Program-made: the position numbers and the translations under genes
Source of the DNA: Chloroflexota bacterium
GTDB lineage: Bacteria; Chloroflexota; UBA11872
NCBI GenBank assembly: GCA_026707585.1
Contig: JAPOWQ010000053.1
Location: forward strand, 62,001-126,000
Reading direction: 5' to 3'
Length of the DNA stretch: 64,000 bases
The notes under the pieces: generated by a model
Databases searched by the model: none
Told to the model about the DNA's origin: nothing
Seen by the model: only the letters and a program-made list of their open reading frames with translations
Shown: piece after piece, positions 42,484-51,241 of the stretch
Numbering within the stretch: the first letter of the stretch is position 1
Layout: each line of letters opens with the position of its first letter

Positions 42484-44034
42484 GTGCGCTCCAGTCGGTA
42501 CCATGCGCGCCAGTACGTGTCAGCAGAATCCGAGGGGCTCCACATCGATACCACGGCCGGTCAGCGCGACGGACTCCTTCTTCTCGACAACATCGAATCG
42601 ACCTATCACCTCTCGCACAGGGTCTGCGAGGCCGACAAGCACCCCAACAACCCGGTAATGCCGCTGGGCGACCTGCACGAGTGGGACGCCAACCAGGCAA
42701 GACCCTGGTCGTCTCCAACGGTCATCTGGGACGACGAGGACCGCGTCTTCAAGGCCTGGTACTCAGGATCCGACCTGGCGCCCGAAAAGTGGACCGCCAT
42801 GGGATACGCAACCAGCCAGGACGGCGTCACCTGGGAAAAGCCGCACCTGCATCTCTATTCCTGGCGGGGCTCGACGGCGAACAACATCGTCGCGCTCGGT
42901 TATGGCCCGGTGCTCAAGGACAACGCCGAGCCAGACCCGGCCAAGCGCTACAAGATGTTCAAGCGCGGTCCTCGCCTGCGCACCGACGACGCCATCACCG
43001 CGCCGGTACCAGACTACAAGGGATCTCGGGCCAACTACTCCCCGGACGGCATCCACTGGATCGCGGGTCCCAAGATCGACATCCCCGAATGGGAGGGTCG
43101 CAGCCCCGACTGCGGGAACCTGATCCGCGACGATCAGGACCCTGACCCGTCACGTCGCTTCAAGCTTATATGGCAAGCCCGAACCCCGTTGAGCAGACCG
43201 GACAAGCCCTGGGGCCGAGCCAAGCTGCTCGCCTACGGCCCCGACATGGTGAACATCCGCAACGCCGACGAAAACCCGCTGCTGGACCCCGATGACGGGG
43301 TCGAGTACGAAAACCACCACGTCTTGTATGCCCCCTACGGCGGCGCATGGGCCATGGCATACGAATACGGCTGGTACGTGCCCAATGGCTACGGGATCTA
43401 CGGCTCGTACTGCGCCGACATTCGCCTGGCGGTCAGCGGCGACGGACTGCGATTCGATCGTCTCGACGTTGAGCAACCGGTCATCCCGCGCGGCCGCAAC
43501 GACGAGTGGGACGGCGGCCTGCTGGTCATCGCCGACAAGCCGGCTATCAAGGATGGAACGATTCACCTGTTTTACGGCGGCAACGGCGAAGAGTGGACCA
43601 GCTGGCCCGGCGAGAACACCCCGGATGAATACCCGTTCGCGAGCACCGGCCAGGTACGAGTCTCACGCTTCGGCGTCGCCACCCTGCGCCAGGACGGCTT
43701 CACCTGCCTGGAGACACCGGACCGCGAGGTCCCAGGGTTTGCCGTCACCAAACCCATCGAGCGCAGCGATGCGTCAACCCAACTCACGTTGAACATCGGC
43801 GATGTCCGCCAAAACCGCAGCTGGATTGAAGTCGAAGTCCTCGACGCAACGACGGACCAGCCGTTTTCCGGCTACAGCCGAGAGGACTGTCGCGACCTTT
43901 GCACCGATGGCTGGCGCCAGCCCGTGACCTGGAGTGGCGGCGGCATCGGCAACATTCCGTCCGGCCGCTTCAAGCTCCGTTTCTGGCTCTACGGCGCCGC
44001 CCGGCTCTACGCCTACGGGTTCGAACCCGGGTGA
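42484..44034 (+). CDS. Glycosidase-like beta-propeller protein 2
   Basis: 516-residue relative of the divergent 41028-42398 gene. It shares propeller blades (VFKAWYSGSDLAPEKW, GYATSQDGVTWEKPHLHLY, SRANYSPDGIHWIAGPKID) and the C-terminal beta domain (EVEVLDATTDQPFSGYSRED). The catalytic acidic residues cannot be assigned by eye. No signal peptide is visible. GTG 42484 is the first start in frame. Given the neighbours (enolase-family enzyme, hydroxyacid dehydrogenase, sulfatase) it may process an oligosaccharide or sulfated sugar. Confidence 0.72.
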   Translation: MRSSRYHARQYVSAESEGLHIDTTAGQRDGLLLLDNIESTYHLSHRVCEADKHPNNPVMPLGDLHEWDANQARPWSSPTVIWDDEDRVFKAWYSGSDLAPEKWTAMGYATSQDGVTWEKPHLHLYSWRGSTANNIVALGYGPVLKDNAEPDPAKRYKMFKRGPRLRTDDAITAPVPDYKGSRANYSPDGIHWIAGPKIDIPEWEGRSPDCGNLIRDDQDPDPSRRFKLIWQARTPLSRPDKPWGRAKLLAYGPDMVNIRNADENPLLDPDDGVEYENHHVLYAPYGGAWAMAYEYGWYVPNGYGIYGSYCADIRLAVSGDGLRFDRLDVEQPVIPRGRNDEWDGGLLVIADKPAIKDGTIHLFYGGNGEEWTSWPGENTPDEYPFASTGQVRVSRFGVATLRQDGFTCLETPDREVPGFAVTKPIERSDASTQLTLNIGDVRQNRSWIEVEVLDATTDQPFSGYSREDCRDLCTDGWRQPVTWSGGGIGNIPSGRFKLRFWLYGAARLYAYGFEPG

Positions 44035-44121
44035 GCCCGGCAATTTCGTCCCAGACCGAAATCGCGTTGCATCCGAATCCGCCGCGGGAACCCACCCCGG
44101 CGTCCCAGCAGGAGCTGTCCG

Positions 44122-45336
44122 ATCAAGATCACTAACGTCCAGCCAGTCCTGGTAACGGTTCCCGAACCCTGGCAGCACGGCATCCGACCGTCGACGTCAG
44201 GGTTTATCCGGGTTGACACGGATGCCGGGATCACCGGCTGGGGCGAGTCCTACATCTCCTGGTATGCGCCGGAAGTCTTCCGGGCCCTGATCGAGCACTT
44301 CGGCCCCGTGGTCGAGGGCGAAGACCCGTTCGACATACACGCGCTCTGGCGCAAGATGCAGGTCAAGGCCCTGCGCTGGGCGCCGGTAGGCCCTTCCATT
44401 TCCGCACTCGGCGGAGTCGAAATCGCGCTGTGGGACATTCTTGGCAAGGCATTGGGCGCGCCCGTGTATCAGCTGCTTGGGGGGAAGGCCCACGATGAGC
44501 TCCGCTGCTACACCAGCATCGCCAACGCGAACAAGCCGCAGGCCCAGCGCCTCGTGGACGAAGGCTATTCAGCCCTCAAGGTGGCGCATGTCGGCGAAAT
44601 GCTTCAGGAACGCCACATCAGCATTCCGGACCTGATTTCACAGGAGCGCGCCAAGGTCGAGGCCATGCGCGAGGTCCTGGGCGAGAGCGTGGACCTGATC
44701 CTGGATCCGGGCATGCCCTTCAACCGCAAGCCGTGGCTGGCCGACACGGCGCTGCGCGTGGTACGAGCCCTCGACGAGTACCAGTTGCTCTGGATGGAGC
44801 AGCCCGTGCTCCAAACGAACGTCGACGACTACGTTCGGATTCGCGAGCTCTGCGAGACCCCGCTGGCTGCCGGCGAGAACGAGACCCTGCTTCACGGCTA
44901 CAAGCCGTTTTTCGAGAAGCGCGCCATCGACATCGTGCAACCGGACGCCACCTGGTGCGGCGGCATCGGCGAAGACATGAAGATCATGGCGGCCGCCGAC
45001 GCCCACGACATGCGGATCGTGACCCACAGCTTCAGTTCGGCTGTCGGTCTGGCGGCGAACTACCACGTGGGTTTCGCCAACCGGAACTGCTTCATGGTTC
45101 GGTATCCCGAAAAGGACAACCCGTTCGGCAAGGCCCTGATCGGCCAGGCATTCGAGTTCGAGGACGGCTACATCAAACCCACGGGTGCGCCGGGGCTGGG
45201 GATCGAAATTCCCGACGAGCTGATCGAGGAGTACCCCTTCGTCCCCAACAGCGGCATTTCGCACGCCCGGTCACCGTTTCCACGTCCGACCGATCCGAAG
45301 TGGAGCCCCTCAAATCTGGACATCGCGTCGTGGTGA
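44122..45336 (+). CDS. Mandelate racemase/muconate lactonizing enzyme family protein, apparent ATC start
   Basis: 404-residue enolase-superfamily enzyme. The capping domain includes GITGWGESYISWYAPE; the barrel shows ALKVAHVG (Lys), LILDPGMPF (Asp), LLWMEQPV (Glu), LAAGENET (Glu) and VTHSFSSAVG (catalytic His), as in sugar-acid dehydratases of the mannonate/gluconate type. No ATG, GTG or TTG precedes the conserved N terminus in frame. An ATC at 44122 sits 7 bases after GGAG (44111-44114) and gives the usual KITNVQPVLV opening. The first canonical codon is GTG 44308, which would remove 62 residues of the conserved capping domain. Confidence 0.82.
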   Translation: MKITNVQPVLVTVPEPWQHGIRPSTSGFIRVDTDAGITGWGESYISWYAPEVFRALIEHFGPVVEGEDPFDIHALWRKMQVKALRWAPVGPSISALGGVEIALWDILGKALGAPVYQLLGGKAHDELRCYTSIANANKPQAQRLVDEGYSALKVAHVGEMLQERHISIPDLISQERAKVEAMREVLGESVDLILDPGMPFNRKPWLADTALRVVRALDEYQLLWMEQPVLQTNVDDYVRIRELCETPLAAGENETLLHGYKPFFEKRAIDIVQPDATWCGGIGEDMKIMAAADAHDMRIVTHSFSSAVGLAANYHVGFANRNCFMVRYPEKDNPFGKALIGQAFEFEDGYIKPTGAPGLGIEIPDELIEEYPFVPNSGISHARSPFPRPTDPKWSPSNLDIASW

Positions 45337-45370
45337 GCCGTCAACCGGAAACGCTAGGAGGACTGCTCAG

Positions 45371-46390
45371 ATGACCAAGATCCTGGTAACCGTTCCCGAA
45401 CTCGAAGGCTCTTCTGACGCGATCGAGGAGATCCGCAGTGTCTCGCCCGACCTTGAGATCGAACAGCGGACCTGCCGCTCGAACCCGGAACTCACCGAGC
45501 TTCTCGGCGATGCCGAGATCCTCTACACCCACTGGTTTCCCACTCAACTCGAACCTGACGCGAGCCTCCGCTGGCTGCAGATGACCTCGACCGGTGTCGA
45601 TAACAAGATCTCGAATCCGGTTTTCGATCCGGCAAACGGTGTCACCGTAACCAGCGCCGCCGGCTGCCACGCTGTCCCAATCGGCGAATACTGCATCTTC
45701 GCCATGGGCCTTTTGGCACGCGGCCTGCTTGGTTTCTACCGCGACCAGCAGCAGAAGGTCCGCAACCGCGCGCACAGCACGCTTACCGATCTCACCGGAC
45801 TGACCGTAGGCATCGTGGGTTACGGGCAGATCGGTCGGCATGTGGCCCGCCTGTCCCAAGCGTTCAACATGCGAGTCCTGGCCAGCAAGCGCAATCCCGA
45901 CGTGCGCCAGGTGAGCGGGATGGACTTCCCGAACGTCGGCGACCCTACGGCCAGCCTCCCGGAGAGGATCGTGGGACCGGATGGCTTGCCGGAGCTCCTG
46001 GCAGAGGCCGACTTCGTCGTCTCGACAGTGCCGCTGACGTCCGAGACTGCGGGTCTGTTTGACGAGTCAGCTTTCCGGGCCATGCGGCGCGACGCCTACT
46101 TCATCAACGTCAGCCGAGGTGGAGTCGTCGATCACGACGCCCTGGTTCGGGCCTTGCAGAGCGGTGAAATCCGCGGCGCCTGCCTTGACGTTCTGCATAC
46201 GGACCCGAATCCGTTGCCCCCCGAGAACCCGCTCTGGGATCTTGACAACGTATTCATCACGCCGCATGTTTCCGGCAATCGAAACGCCGCCTACATGCGG
46301 CGCGCCCAGGATCTCTTCCTCGAGAACCTCAAGCGCTACCTTGCCGGCGAGCCACTGCTGAACGTCGTGACTCGCGACAAGGGTTACTAG
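45371..46390 (+). CDS. D-isomer-specific 2-hydroxyacid dehydrogenase
   Basis: 339-residue NAD-dependent dehydrogenase. The NAD motif is VGIVGYGQIGRHVA (about residues 143-156). Catalytic parts are SRGGVVDHDALVRAL with the Arg (about 245), and LDVLHTDPNPLPPENPLWDLDNVFITPHVSG with the Glu and His (about 270-298). It interconverts 2-keto and 2-hydroxy acids, and downstream of an enolase-family dehydratase it may reduce the keto acid formed. ATG 45371 follows AGGAGG (45356-45361) with good spacing. Convergent and overlapping by 4 bases with the sulfatase gene. Confidence 0.9.
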   Translation: MTKILVTVPELEGSSDAIEEIRSVSPDLEIEQRTCRSNPELTELLGDAEILYTHWFPTQLEPDASLRWLQMTSTGVDNKISNPVFDPANGVTVTSAAGCHAVPIGEYCIFAMGLLARGLLGFYRDQQQKVRNRAHSTLTDLTGLTVGIVGYGQIGRHVARLSQAFNMRVLASKRNPDVRQVSGMDFPNVGDPTASLPERIVGPDGLPELLAEADFVVSTVPLTSETAGLFDESAFRAMRRDAYFINVSRGGVVDHDALVRALQSGEIRGACLDVLHTDPNPLPPENPLWDLDNVFITPHVSGNRNAAYMRRAQDLFLENLKRYLAGEPLLNVVTRDKGY

Positions 46391-48060
46391 CTCAGCAGCA
46401 GGTCCTCCGGCCAGTAGTACTGGCCATGAGCCCCGATGTGCGCGTTCCGACTCTCCGGACCAAGCTCGCGAAGCCGCACGCGCCGCACATCGCTTGCGCC
46501 CGGGCTGCCGTGCGCGTACTCGATGGCTTGAGCTTCCTTCTCAACTGCGATCGTCTTACCGTTCGCGTCCGTGAATGCGTAAAGCACGGCATCCGGTCCG
46601 GCGATGAGCGGCGGCGACGTCGTGGGATTCGCCGTCGGCTGATCCTCGAATGCGCGGGCAAGTTCTGGCGGCGCGTGGTGCGCCTCCAGAAAGTCGAGCA
46701 GTTGATGCTGAAGTCGGCTGGCCACATCCGGATGCTCGTCCACGACGTTTCGCTGCTGGTCCGGATCGCTCTCCAGGTCATAAAGCTCGGATACGTGGCC
46801 TCGCGGCGATGCGATCAGTTGCCATTGCGCATTTGAGACGGTCAGCGGTTCGGGCAGGTCTTCCCGACCCACGAAGCCATCATGATCGGCGCCGCCAATC
46901 ACGCCGCTGGTCAGTAATCCGGGCGGAAACCGTCCGCTGAAGGCCGTAACGCGAGACCAGGCCGATTCGCCTGTGATGAGCGGCAGCAGTGACTCGCCGT
47001 CGATTCCGCCTGGCGGTTCCATGCCGAAGGCGTCGAGCACCGTCGCAAAGATGTCCACGTGCTGACACACCTCGCCGCGGCTCGAACCGGCGCCAATGCC
47101 TCCCGGGTGCCGGATAAACATCGGGCAGCGCACGTTCTGGTCATAGAGCCGTCCAAGTTGGCTGCCCGGCTTGCCCTGCAGGTCATGATCGCCCAACCCA
47201 TGGCCGTGATCGGTTAGCCAGATAACCAGCGTGTCGTCGGCGAGGCCCAGTGAATCCAGCTTCTCGAACAGGTGGCCGAGCCAGCGGTCCGTGTAGGTGC
47301 AGAGCGCGGCGTAGGACGCGCGAACGTGCGCGCGTTCGTCATCCGTCATGTAAGTCCCGCGCCCGTAGGCCGGATAGATCAGCCAATCGCCGTCGAAGTC
47401 TGGCGCCTCGTAGCGGGCCTGATCCGCCGGCGGCGCGTCGAACGGCTCGTGCGGATCCCACATGTCGATATAGAGGTAGAAGTCCTGGTGAGCCGCGTTG
47501 CGCTCCAGCCAATCCATGGACTCCAGAATCGACTTACCGGCCATCCATTCGGCCTCGTGGCGACGGTCCAGCACGTTTCGCAGGTAGGCCCTTACACCGA
47601 TGTGGTTCTTGTGCTTATGCGGAGCGCACGGTAGCCAGAGTTTCCCGGGATCGGTGCGCCAACTGTCGCCATGCTGGCCGCGCACTCGTTCCCAGCCCAT
47701 GAAACCTCGCTGGAAGTTGTAGCCGGCGGCCGTGAGTCCAGGGGTGTCGTGAATCAGCATGGTCGGATGGCCAGCCGAGTTCAGGATCTCCGCCAGCGTC
47801 AGGTCGTCTCGCTCCAGCGGTTGCCAGGGTCGAGTGGGAAACCCGAATCGGCCGGTCCACAGGTCATAGCGGGTGGGGATGGTCGGGTAGGAGCCGGCAT
47901 AGAAACGGTCGAACCTCACGGACTGGCGGGCGAAATCGTCCAGGTTCGGGGTATGGATGCGCCCGTGTCCGGTGCCCGGATTGGACCATGGCGCTTCCAG
48001 CCCGTAGGCCCCGACGTGGTCGCGTCGAAACGTGTCGTTCATGATCGTGATCACGTTCAT
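46387..48060 (-). CDS. Sulfatase-family hydrolase with Thr at the formylglycine position
   Basis: 557-residue protein of the alkaline phosphatase/sulfatase superfamily. It starts NVITIMNDTFRRDHVGAYG (metal-site Asp), has YLYIDMWDPHEPFDAP with the His, and WLTDHGHGLGDHDL with the second metal Asp/His. In true sulfatases the nucleophile is Cys or Ser in (C/S)xPxR followed by xxxxTG. Here the segment is TIPTRYDLWTG, so Thr60 stands at that position and cannot become formylglycine. It may be a Thr-nucleophile phosphodiesterase-like enzyme or an inactive relative. No signal peptide. It neighbours the lipoprotein array and dehydrogenase. Confidence 0.83.
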   Translation of the reverse strand: MNVITIMNDTFRRDHVGAYGLEAPWSNPGTGHGRIHTPNLDDFARQSVRFDRFYAGSYPTIPTRYDLWTGRFGFPTRPWQPLERDDLTLAEILNSAGHPTMLIHDTPGLTAAGYNFQRGFMGWERVRGQHGDSWRTDPGKLWLPCAPHKHKNHIGVRAYLRNVLDRRHEAEWMAGKSILESMDWLERNAAHQDFYLYIDMWDPHEPFDAPPADQARYEAPDFDGDWLIYPAYGRGTYMTDDERAHVRASYAALCTYTDRWLGHLFEKLDSLGLADDTLVIWLTDHGHGLGDHDLQGKPGSQLGRLYDQNVRCPMFIRHPGGIGAGSSRGEVCQHVDIFATVLDAFGMEPPGGIDGESLLPLITGESAWSRVTAFSGRFPPGLLTSGVIGGADHDGFVGREDLPEPLTVSNAQWQLIASPRGHVSELYDLESDPDQQRNVVDEHPDVASRLQHQLLDFLEAHHAPPELARAFEDQPTANPTTSPPLIAGPDAVLYAFTDANGKTIAVEKEAQAIEYAHGSPGASDVRRVRLRELGPESRNAHIGAHGQYYWPEDLLLS

Positions 48061-48126
48061 TGCGACCTCTCCTTCTGGCCACGCACGGCCGCGCGACGCC
48101 CGGTGAATTGCAAGCAGACCAAGCGC

Positions 48127-48384
48127 TTACTTCTTTGCGCCGGCTTCCTCGTTGGCAACCTTGGCCTGATACTGCTCCTGCAGTTTCATCAAGTCTTCGT
48201 GAGTGGCGGTCTTTCCACCGCCGCCGGCCCTTGCGCCCCGGACTTCATTGATCGCCCGGTCGCCGCTGATCTTGTAGTCAAAGTCACCGCCGCAGCCCGC
48301 GAGCAGCGAACCGACCAGCGCGGCCAGAAGCGATAGGCGTCCAACCAGGGCGCCACTGCGGCTTGGCTTTCCGTTCCCAAACAT
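48127..48384 (-). CDS. CGGDF small lipoprotein 1
   Basis: 85-residue lipoprotein, the last of five tandem paralogues on this strand. Signal peptide with lipobox LLAGC, then CGGDFDYKISGDR, a short linker and a Glu/Lys-rich helix HEDLMKLQEQYQAKV with an AGAKK tail. ATG 48384 is preferred to 48432 because it leaves a normal signal peptide. The mature part is only about 50 residues and should sit on the outer face of the membrane. No known family recognised. Confidence 0.7.
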   Translation of the reverse strand: MFGNGKPSRSGALVGRLSLLAALVGSLLAGCGGDFDYKISGDRAINEVRGARAGGGGKTATHEDLMKLQEQYQAKVANEEAGAKK

Positions 48385-48406
48385 TGCCGCTTGCCCCCCA
48401 ATCGCC

Positions 48407-48655
48407 CTACTTTTTGCCGGCCTCCGCCTCAAGCTTAGCTTTGTACTGCTCCTGGATGCTCATCAGGTTCTCGTGCGACGCCGTCGACGCGCCATAAAAC
48501 TCGCCGGTGTTGGCGCGAGTCTCTCCCTGTAGGCGGTCGCCGCTGGTCTTGTACTCGAAGTCTCCGCCACAGCCTGCCAGGAGCACGGCCGCCAACGCGA
48601 CCAAGACTGTCCGCAGAAGCGAGCCTCGAACCATTCCGCGTAACCGCCTGTCCAC
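48407..48655 (-). CDS. CGGDF small lipoprotein 2
   Basis: 82-residue lipoprotein paralogue with lipobox LLAGC, CGGDFEYKTSGDR, and the tail HENLMSIQEQYKAKLEAEAG. The start is GTG 48655 or ATG 48634. It is separated from its neighbours by about 15-25 bases, so the array is probably one transcript. Its tail is closest to that of copy 5. Confidence 0.72.
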   Translation of the reverse strand: MDRRLRGMVRGSLLRTVLVALAAVLLAGCGGDFEYKTSGDRLQGETRANTGEFYGASTASHENLMSIQEQYKAKLEAEAGKK

Positions 48656-48670
48656 TGGGTCTCCTCCGGA

Positions 48671-48931
48671 CTATTTCTTGCCGGCCTCGGCTTCGACCTT
48701 CGCCTTGTATCGCTCCTGGAGCTTCAGCACATCCTCGTGAGAGCTCGTGGACAGGGCTCCAAACTCCCCAGTTCCCGTGCGCGTTTCGTTCGCGGGGCGC
48801 TCACCGCTGATCTTGTAATCGAAATCACCTCCACAACTCGCGGCGAGCGCGGCAATCATGGCCGCCGCAAGCATTGCCCCAACCCTACGAAGCTTGCGAC
48901 TGAGGTACGTCTGCAACTGGGGCCTCGTCAC
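48671..48931 (-). CDS. CGGDF small lipoprotein 3
   Basis: 86-residue paralogue with lipobox LAASC, CGGDFDYKISGER and the tail HEDVLKLQERYKAKVEAEAG. The signal peptide starts with a basic segment (YLSRKLRR) and an Ala-rich core. The Ala/Ser at the lipobox differs slightly from the others but keeps the Cys. Confidence 0.72.
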   Translation of the reverse strand: MTRPQLQTYLSRKLRRVGAMLAAAMIAALAASCGGDFDYKISGERPANETRTGTGEFGALSTSSHEDVLKLQERYKAKVEAEAGKK

Positions 48932-48949
48932 AATGACACCCCCTTCCTC

Positions 48950-49225
48950 CTACCGCTGCCCACTCTCGGCCTTCATCTTGGCCTGGTACTGCTCCTGGAT
49001 GCTCTTCATTTTCTCGTCCGACGCTGTGGACGCTCCGCCCAGGCCGGCGGCATCCGGATTGTTGAACTCGCTGGGCCCAACCTTATCCTCGCTCGTGCGG
49101 TCACCGCTAGTCTTGAATTCGAAATCCCCGCCGCAGCCCGCCAGCAACGCGGCACCGATAAGAGCCAGGAGGGGCGCACAGCGAAGCCAACGCCAGATGC
49201 TGCGCCACGCGCCTGATTGGTGCAT
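48950..49225 (-). CDS. CGGDF small lipoprotein 4
   Basis: 91-residue paralogue with lipobox LLAGC, CGGDFEFKTSGDR and the most divergent tail, DEKMKSIQEQYQAKMKAESG, with Asp in place of the His of the other copies. It has a longer linker between the two conserved parts (DKVGPSEFNNPDAAG). ATG 49225 is preferred over 49264, whose extra residues precede the basic start of the signal peptide. Confidence 0.7.
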   Translation of the reverse strand: MHQSGAWRSIWRWLRCAPLLALIGAALLAGCGGDFEFKTSGDRTSEDKVGPSEFNNPDAAGLGGASTASDEKMKSIQEQYQAKMKAESGQR

Positions 49226-49250
49226 TATCCATCGGCCCCCTTTGGCCGAC

Positions 49251-49490
49251 CTACTTCTGCCCACTCTCGGCCTTCACCTTGGCCTGGTACTGCTCCTGGA
49301 TGCTCATCAGGTTTTCGTGAGAGGTTGTCGAGGCGCCATCCCAGTCGGCGACTCCGGCGCGGTTCTCGCCGTCGATCCGATCGCCGCTGGTCTTGTATTC
49401 GAAGTCGCCGCCACATGCCGTCAGCAGGGCAGCGACCACCCCCGCGGCCACCGTTAGGCCTCGGCGCTTGATGGAGCAACTGACACGCAT
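49251..49490 (-). CDS. CGGDF small lipoprotein 5
   Basis: 79-residue paralogue, first in the direction of transcription. Lipobox LLTAC, CGGDFEYKTSGDR, then the tail HENLMSIQEQYQAKVKAESG. It lies about 150 bases after the stop of the solute-binding protein gene at 49647, beyond a strong hairpin, so the array likely has its own promoter between 49491 and 49580. Confidence 0.72.
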   Translation of the reverse strand: MRVSCSIKRRGLTVAAGVVAALLTACGGDFEYKTSGDRIDGENRAGVADWDGASTTSHENLMSIQEQYQAKVKAESGQK

Positions 49491-49580
49491 CAATCCTACC
49501 TGCGGCTCACGGCTACTCGCTCCGGCTCGATGCGAGACCGTGCCTAGACGCCCGCGAGACTCTTATCACGGTACAGCATC

Positions 49581-49607
49581 CGGGCGCGGTCTTGCAGACC
49601 GCGCCCG
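49581..49607. terminator. Strong hairpin after solute-binding protein gene A
   Basis: CGGGCGCGGTCT-TGC-AGACCGCGCCCG, 12-base perfect stem with 3-base loop, 40 bases past the minus-strand stop at 49647. No clear run of T follows; it may be a terminator or a mobile palindromic repeat. Same core as 51242-51278. Confidence 0.7.
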
Positions 49608-49646
49608 AATACCTGTGCGCTGTATAGGCGCTGACGACCTAACCGA

Positions 49647-51140
49647 CTAGGCCGTTCGCCCCCAGCGCTCGATTCGTTCGTTCAACAAGTCGATGTCCTG
49701 CGCCAGGATGCGGTCACCCTCGGCTATGGCCTTCTCGATGGCCTCTTCCACCGATGCGTCGCCGGTCATAGCCGTGTGAGCAATCCCGCGCCAGGCCAAC
49801 CACTCGATCTGGTTGGGGTGGTAGCCCTGCCAAGTTCGGAACTCGCCGCGGACAAACGAGACCAGCAGGTCCTGCCGCTCCGGCGGCGCGGCCAAATTCT
49901 CCGGCGACTCCAGCGCGTCCCATCGGCAGGGGAGGAAGCCACGGTCAGTGGCAGCCCGCGCCTGCATCTCGGGGCCCGCCATCCAGACCAGGAAGTCCAC
50001 GACTGGCTCAACCACGCCCTGGCGGGCCGCCGAGTCGATAACGTAGTGCCCCTGATTGGTGCGATGCACGGCCACCGTGCCGGTCACGTCACCCTTCGGC
50101 TGCGGTGCCAGCGACCATCGGAAACGGTCGCTGATGCCCCCAATGAGGAAGCCCTTAGCGTCGCCGCGGCGCAACTCGGCGCCGACCTTACCGGCCGTAA
50201 AGAGGTCGCCAAACTCACCCGACAACTCGCGCTGCGCTTCGGTCGGCGCCGAGACCTTGTGCTTGTGAATAAGGTCAACCCCGAACTTGAAGCCCTGATC
50301 GCCACCGTCGTCAAACTGACTGGTGTGCGTGCCGTCAGGCGAGATGTACTGCTTGCCACCGAAGCCCCAGCCAATCGGCGTCCAGAAGTGGATGTCGCCA
50401 CCACCTGAGATCCGGGTACCCCAGATTCCGTTGTCCGGGTCGGTGGACTGCTTGGCCGCCTCAAGCCACTCGTTGCTGTACGTCCAATCGGCCGACGGCT
50501 CCGGAACACCGTATTGGTCATACAGATCAATGTTGTAGTAGTGGCCGCTCACGTTGCCCTGGTACGGCAACCCGAACGCGTGCCCCTGGAACGAATCGAC
50601 GAACGGGTAGTCAAGGTCATAGTTGATCGTGTAAGAGTCCGGCTCGAAGATCAGGTCGGCCCCATTGAAGGTGGGGTGGCGGTCCAGCACGTCGTTGATC
50701 TGGTGAAACGAATCTTGATGGGCGCCGAAGAAGTTCCAACTCAACAACGCCGCAGCCGGGGCGCTGCCCGCCGCGATGCGAATCGCGAACGTCTCGAAAA
50801 ACAGGTCCTCCTGCGGTGTGAACTTGATCCTGATATCGGGCCGTGCCTGCGCGAAGTTGGCGAGCGCCCAGGTGGTGGACTTTCCGCGCACGCCAGAGAC
50901 GTGGTCGCTGATGAACTCGAACTCCACCGTCTCTGCCTGAGGCGCCGCCATCGCCTCTGTCGCCACCTTCTCAGCGGCGACAGGGGCTGCCTGGGTCACT
51001 TCCTGTTGAGCTGCTTGCGTGACGCTCGGCTCGACGGCCTCGGACTCGCCACACGCCGCCAGCGCGGCCGCGCCCGCGGCGCCGATTCCAAGTGCCGAAG
51101 TCGCCGTCAGAAATCGCCGTCTTGTCAGATTGCGGACCAT
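49647..51140 (-). CDS. Tat-exported ABC transporter solute-binding lipoprotein A (sugar type)
   Basis: 497-residue solute-binding protein of the ABC sugar (family 1) type. The N terminus has the twin-arginine signal LTRRRFLTATSALG and lipobox LAAC (about residue 30), followed by a Gln/Ala/Thr-rich linker. Conserved segments include KSTTWALANFAQARPDI, VLDRHPTFNGADLIF and VHRTNQGHYVIDSAARQG. It should capture an extracellular sugar-like ligand. ATG 51140 has GGGAGGGGAG just upstream. It is a close paralogue of the next gene; no permease or ATPase genes are nearby. Confidence 0.87.
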   Translation of the reverse strand: MVRNLTRRRFLTATSALGIGAAGAAALAACGESEAVEPSVTQAAQQEVTQAAPVAAEKVATEAMAAPQAETVEFEFISDHVSGVRGKSTTWALANFAQARPDIRIKFTPQEDLFFETFAIRIAAGSAPAAALLSWNFFGAHQDSFHQINDVLDRHPTFNGADLIFEPDSYTINYDLDYPFVDSFQGHAFGLPYQGNVSGHYYNIDLYDQYGVPEPSADWTYSNEWLEAAKQSTDPDNGIWGTRISGGGDIHFWTPIGWGFGGKQYISPDGTHTSQFDDGGDQGFKFGVDLIHKHKVSAPTEAQRELSGEFGDLFTAGKVGAELRRGDAKGFLIGGISDRFRWSLAPQPKGDVTGTVAVHRTNQGHYVIDSAARQGVVEPVVDFLVWMAGPEMQARAATDRGFLPCRWDALESPENLAAPPERQDLLVSFVRGEFRTWQGYHPNQIEWLAWRGIAHTAMTGDASVEEAIEKAIAEGDRILAQDIDLLNERIERWGRTA

Positions 51141-51241
51141 TGCGCTCCCCTCCCTGTGTGCGCCAGTCCGCAACCGCGGCAGCGCTTCGCGCCGAAATTG
51201 TAAACGTTCGAAGGGGAGCCATGCGAAGTTGCGCTGCCATA

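Noticed and set aside
39390-43145. 1251-codon open frame on the plus strand
   Set aside because: It is antisense to the Gfo/Idh gene and glycosidase-like gene 1 and overlaps the start of gene 2. It is Pro/Arg/His-rich with no domain, as GC-rich shadow frames usually are.
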